Below, piece by piece: positions 62,049-64,000 of a stretch of 64,000 nt of DNA (positions within the stretch are counted from its first letter, which is position 1; the number at the start of each line of letters is the position of its first letter). Under the pieces are notes generated by a model that saw only the letters and a program-made list of their open reading frames with translations, had not been told where the DNA came from and made no database searches. This DNA comes from an uncultured Pseudomonadota bacterium (GTDB lineage: Bacteria; Pseudomonadota; Gammaproteobacteria; Ga0077536), in NCBI GenBank assembly GCA_902557415.1, contig CACEAA010000004.1:1-64000 (forward strand), written 5' to 3'. The position numbers and the translations under genes are program-made.

Positions 62049-63539
62049 ATGTTTAGACTACTTGCCTCTTTTTTTCTAGGGTCTTTGGCAGTTTTAGGTT
62101 TCGCGCCGTTTGACTGGTGGCCGATAGTATTTTTTTCACTTGTGGGATTTCTGTTACTAATATTATCAAGTTTTCACAAAAACATATTCTTATTGGGATT
62201 GTTCTATGGATTAGGGTATTTTGGTTTTGGCGTAGGATGGATCCAAGTGAGTATCCATCAGTTTGGTATTTCTAGTTATTTTTTTTCTTACGGCGCGACT
62301 ACTCTTTTGGTTATATTTTTATCCTCCTATATCGGCTTGTTTGCGGTTCTGCTTCGATTGCTCGCGAATAATGGTTTCCATATAGCGATAGCTAGCTCAG
62401 TTTTATGGTTAGCGATGGAATATTTTAGGGGATATCTATTTACTGGCTTTCCATGGCTATCGTTGGGTTATAGCCAGATAGATGGACCTCTTGGTGGCTA
62501 TATCCCGATAATCGGTAGTATGGGATGTTCGTTTTTGGTTGTGTTAGTGAGTTGTTTAGTTGTTACGTGTGCAAGGGAAGGGAGATTGCCGTCTATTTAT
62601 CGTTTGTGTGTGCTGGCTGGTATTTTTTGTTTAGGAATATTGCTACGTTTCCATGATATTACGGAGTCTCGCGGTTCTTCTTTGGATGTAACTCTCGTCC
62701 AAGGAGCCATCCCTCAAGAAATTAAGTGGCATCCCAATATTCGACAGCCTTCGATTGATAGGTATAAAAGCATAAGCGCTGACCATTGGGATTCTGATAT
62801 TATAATCTGGCCAGAAACTGCTATTCCTGCTTTTCGAAATGAGGTTAGAGAAGAATTGAGGGAGCTTAGTAGTCTTGCTTCTGAGACTGATACAAACTTT
62901 CTTTTAGGAATACCTAGGATTAGTGCTGAAAGTGGACTGAAATATAACAGTATTGTTTCGGTCGGGGATGGTGAACAAGTTTATGACAAGCGCCATTTAG
63001 TACCATTTGGTGAGTACTTACCTGCGGTGCCTTACCTGAGCCGGTTACTCGATTATCTAGATATCCCGATGTCCGATTTTAGTAGTGGCAGTCCTTCCCA
63101 AGCTTTACTTGAGTTCCCCACTTACAAGATTGGCGTATCAATTTGTTATGAATCGGTTTTTCCTGCACTTATTAACCAAAATGCCTCTGAAAGTAATTTC
63201 TTAGTAAACTTGAGTAACGATGCGTGGTTTGGAGATAGTTTGGGTCCACATCAGCATTTACAGATTGCACGGACGCGTGCGCTAGAAACTGGTAGGTATT
63301 TAGTTCGTGCCACCAACAACGGATTGACTGCAATAATTAACCATAAGGGTAACGTGTTAGAGCAAGCCACTCAGTTTGTTCCGACCTATTTACGAGGACA
63401 CGTGCAGCCTAAGACTGGATCAACCCTGTATGTCCGTTTTGGTGATCGTCCGTTGATTTGTTTGGCAGCGTTTTTATTTGTTATTAACTTCTTTTTCAGA
63501 TCTTATTTAGGGTCTTACCGCTCGCGAAGTCACCCATAG
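62049..63539 (+). CDS. lnt: Apolipoprotein N-acyltransferase Lnt
   Basis: Adds the third acyl chain to outer-membrane lipoproteins, needed here for Pal, BamB, BamC and the small lipoprotein. An N-terminal set of six or more helices (LASFFLGSLAVLGFAPF onward) is followed by a periplasmic nitrilase domain with the triad Glu (IIWPETAIPAF, about 256), Lys (YDKRHLVPFGEY, about 314) and Cys (GVSICYES, about 366). One last helix (LICLAAFLFVINFFF) ends it. 496 residues. Its 3' end overlaps the convergent DUF368 gene by 33 bp. Confidence 0.97.
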   Translation: MFRLLASFFLGSLAVLGFAPFDWWPIVFFSLVGFLLLILSSFHKNIFLLGLFYGLGYFGFGVGWIQVSIHQFGISSYFFSYGATTLLVIFLSSYIGLFAVLLRLLANNGFHIAIASSVLWLAMEYFRGYLFTGFPWLSLGYSQIDGPLGGYIPIIGSMGCSFLVVLVSCLVVTCAREGRLPSIYRLCVLAGIFCLGILLRFHDITESRGSSLDVTLVQGAIPQEIKWHPNIRQPSIDRYKSISADHWDSDIIIWPETAIPAFRNEVREELRELSSLASETDTNFLLGIPRISAESGLKYNSIVSVGDGEQVYDKRHLVPFGEYLPAVPYLSRLLDYLDIPMSDFSSGSPSQALLEFPTYKIGVSICYESVFPALINQNASESNFLVNLSNDAWFGDSLGPHQHLQIARTRALETGRYLVRATNNGLTAIINHKGNVLEQATQFVPTYLRGHVQPKTGSTLYVRFGDRPLICLAAFLFVINFFFRSYLGSYRSRSHP

Positions 63540-64000
63540 AACTAATGCCAATCCTGCCAGCGCCCATAAAAGAGTATAAAACGTAGTGAGGTACAATTCG
63601 GGCATATAAGGGGTAGTATTTACGAGTTTCATCATACCTTCAGATTCAAAGTATTCTCGATTTTGGAATGGCCAAATTTTATAGAGTGACGCGGTTAAAA
63701 AACCACACATGACGAGTCTAAATGAAAGAAGATGCTGATTAATTATCCACGAGAGTACCCTAGACATTGTAATGAGTCCTGTAACAGCGCCCATAGAAAA
63801 TGGTATCAGCAAGTGTAAGTCAAAAGAACCCAGTGCATTTAGTATCGTAGTGTATTTTCCGATTATTAAAAGAACAAGAGACCCAGAAACTCCTGGCAGA
63901 ACCATCGCGCTAGTGGCAAGTACTCCAGCCAGAAAGAGAGTGGCGCTAGTATCAGGTAAGTTGGTCGGAGCAACCGTTAAAACAAGCATACCAAACGAAA
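63507..64000 (-). CDS. DUF368 membrane protein, C-terminal part (cut by window edge)
   Basis: Polytopic membrane protein of the DUF368 family, recently identified as undecaprenyl-phosphate translocases (PopT) that recycle the lipid carrier of wall and LPS synthesis. The repeat motif FLAGVLATSAMVLPGVSGSL with LIIGKYTTIL matches the family's second half. The frame stays open to the window end, so the N-terminal half lies beyond 64000; about 164 residues are visible. It overlaps the end of lnt by 33 bp on the opposite strand. Confidence 0.85.
   Translation of the reverse strand, partial: SFGMLVLTVAPTNLPDTSATLFLAGVLATSAMVLPGVSGSLVLLIIGKYTTILNALGSFDLHLLIPFSMGAVTGLITMSRVLSWIINQHLLSFRLVMCGFLTASLYKIWPFQNREYFESEGMMKLVNTTPYMPELYLTTFYTLLWALAGLALVLWVTSRAVRP

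Noticed and set aside
1-64000. CRISPR arrays, insertion sequences, prophage, integrons, toxin-antitoxin or defence loci
   Set aside because: No direct-repeat arrays, transposase or integrase motifs, attachment-site duplications or defence domains were seen on either strand; the window is housekeeping chromosome.

Overview
The window is a dense stretch of ordinary chromosome from a gammaproteobacterium. The evidence is gene order: ruvB-ybgC-tolQRAB-pal-cpoB, yrbG-kdsD-lptCAB-rpoN-rapZ-mgtE, polA with a DUF2782 neighbour, hisAFIE-tatABC, divergent rpiA/ilvA, dapA-bamC, ndk-rlmN-hisS-yfgM-bamB-der, pepA-holC-valS, pcnB-folK-panC and miaB-ybeZ-ybeY-corC-lnt are all blocks known from this class. 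The standard code is used (TGA is a stop). The DNA looks AT-leaning by eye, spacers are short, and several starts are TTG or GTG with good Shine-Dalgarno sequences. I see no transposase, phage gene, integrase, CRISPR array or rRNA. The genus cannot be told from the sequence alone.

Layout. 1-6.2 kb: ruvB and the Tol-Pal envelope system. 6.2-15.2 kb: murU, then the LPS block (arabinose-5-phosphate isomerase, LptC/A/B), sigma-54, RapZ and an MgtE Mg2+ channel. The nitrogen-PTS genes usually interleaved with rpoN and rapZ are missing, but two short in-frame relics resembling the start of ptsN and the end of ptsO lie where those genes should be. 15.2-19 kb: a small lipoprotein, a DUF2782 protein and polA. 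19-22.7 kb: hisAFIE joined to tatABC. 22.7-25.5 kb: rpiA, ilvA and a VOC-fold protein. 25.5-30.6 kb, minus strand: queG, rpe, gph, trpG, trpD, trpC. 30.7-34.8 kb: an AI-2E/PerM-family membrane protein, dapA, bamC and a metallo-hydrolase. 34.8-41.1 kb, minus strand: ndk, rlmN, hisS, yfgM, bamB, der. 41.2-48.2 kb, minus strand: cysE, iscR and a complete Suf operon (A-B-C-D-S-T) with a near-consensus IscR type 1 site over the iscR promoter. 48.5-53.7 kb: an orphan NTF2-like gene, a frameshifted valS, holC and pepA. 53.8-64 kb: lptG without lptF, an RDD protein, tRNA-Glu(CUC), pcnB, folK, panC, miaB, ybeZ, ybeY, corC, lnt and the 3' part of a DUF368 gene cut by the window edge.

How they work together. 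Envelope work dominates: LPS synthesis and export (kdsD, lptA/B/C/G), outer-membrane assembly (bamB, bamC), Tol-Pal constriction, lipoprotein maturation (lnt), peptidoglycan recycling (murU), Tat export and a probable lipid-carrier translocase (DUF368). Cysteine synthesis (cysE), its desulfuration (sufS) and Fe-S assembly sit together under a probable IscR feedback loop; Fe-S clients here include RlmN, MiaB, QueG and IscR itself. Repeatedly, genes normally inside these conserved blocks are absent (kdsC, hpf, ptsN, ptsO, lptF, trpE, pilF/rodZ/ispG, panB), which points to a rearranged or streamlined genome.

No intergenic gap exceeds 300 bases; the longest are 48232-48525, 15149-15399 and 12454-12691. 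I found no convincing novel multi-gene system. The best leads are the decayed nitrogen-PTS locus, the IscR-Suf-CysE arrangement, the valS frameshift in a run of seven G, and the CUC-anticodon tRNA-Glu.
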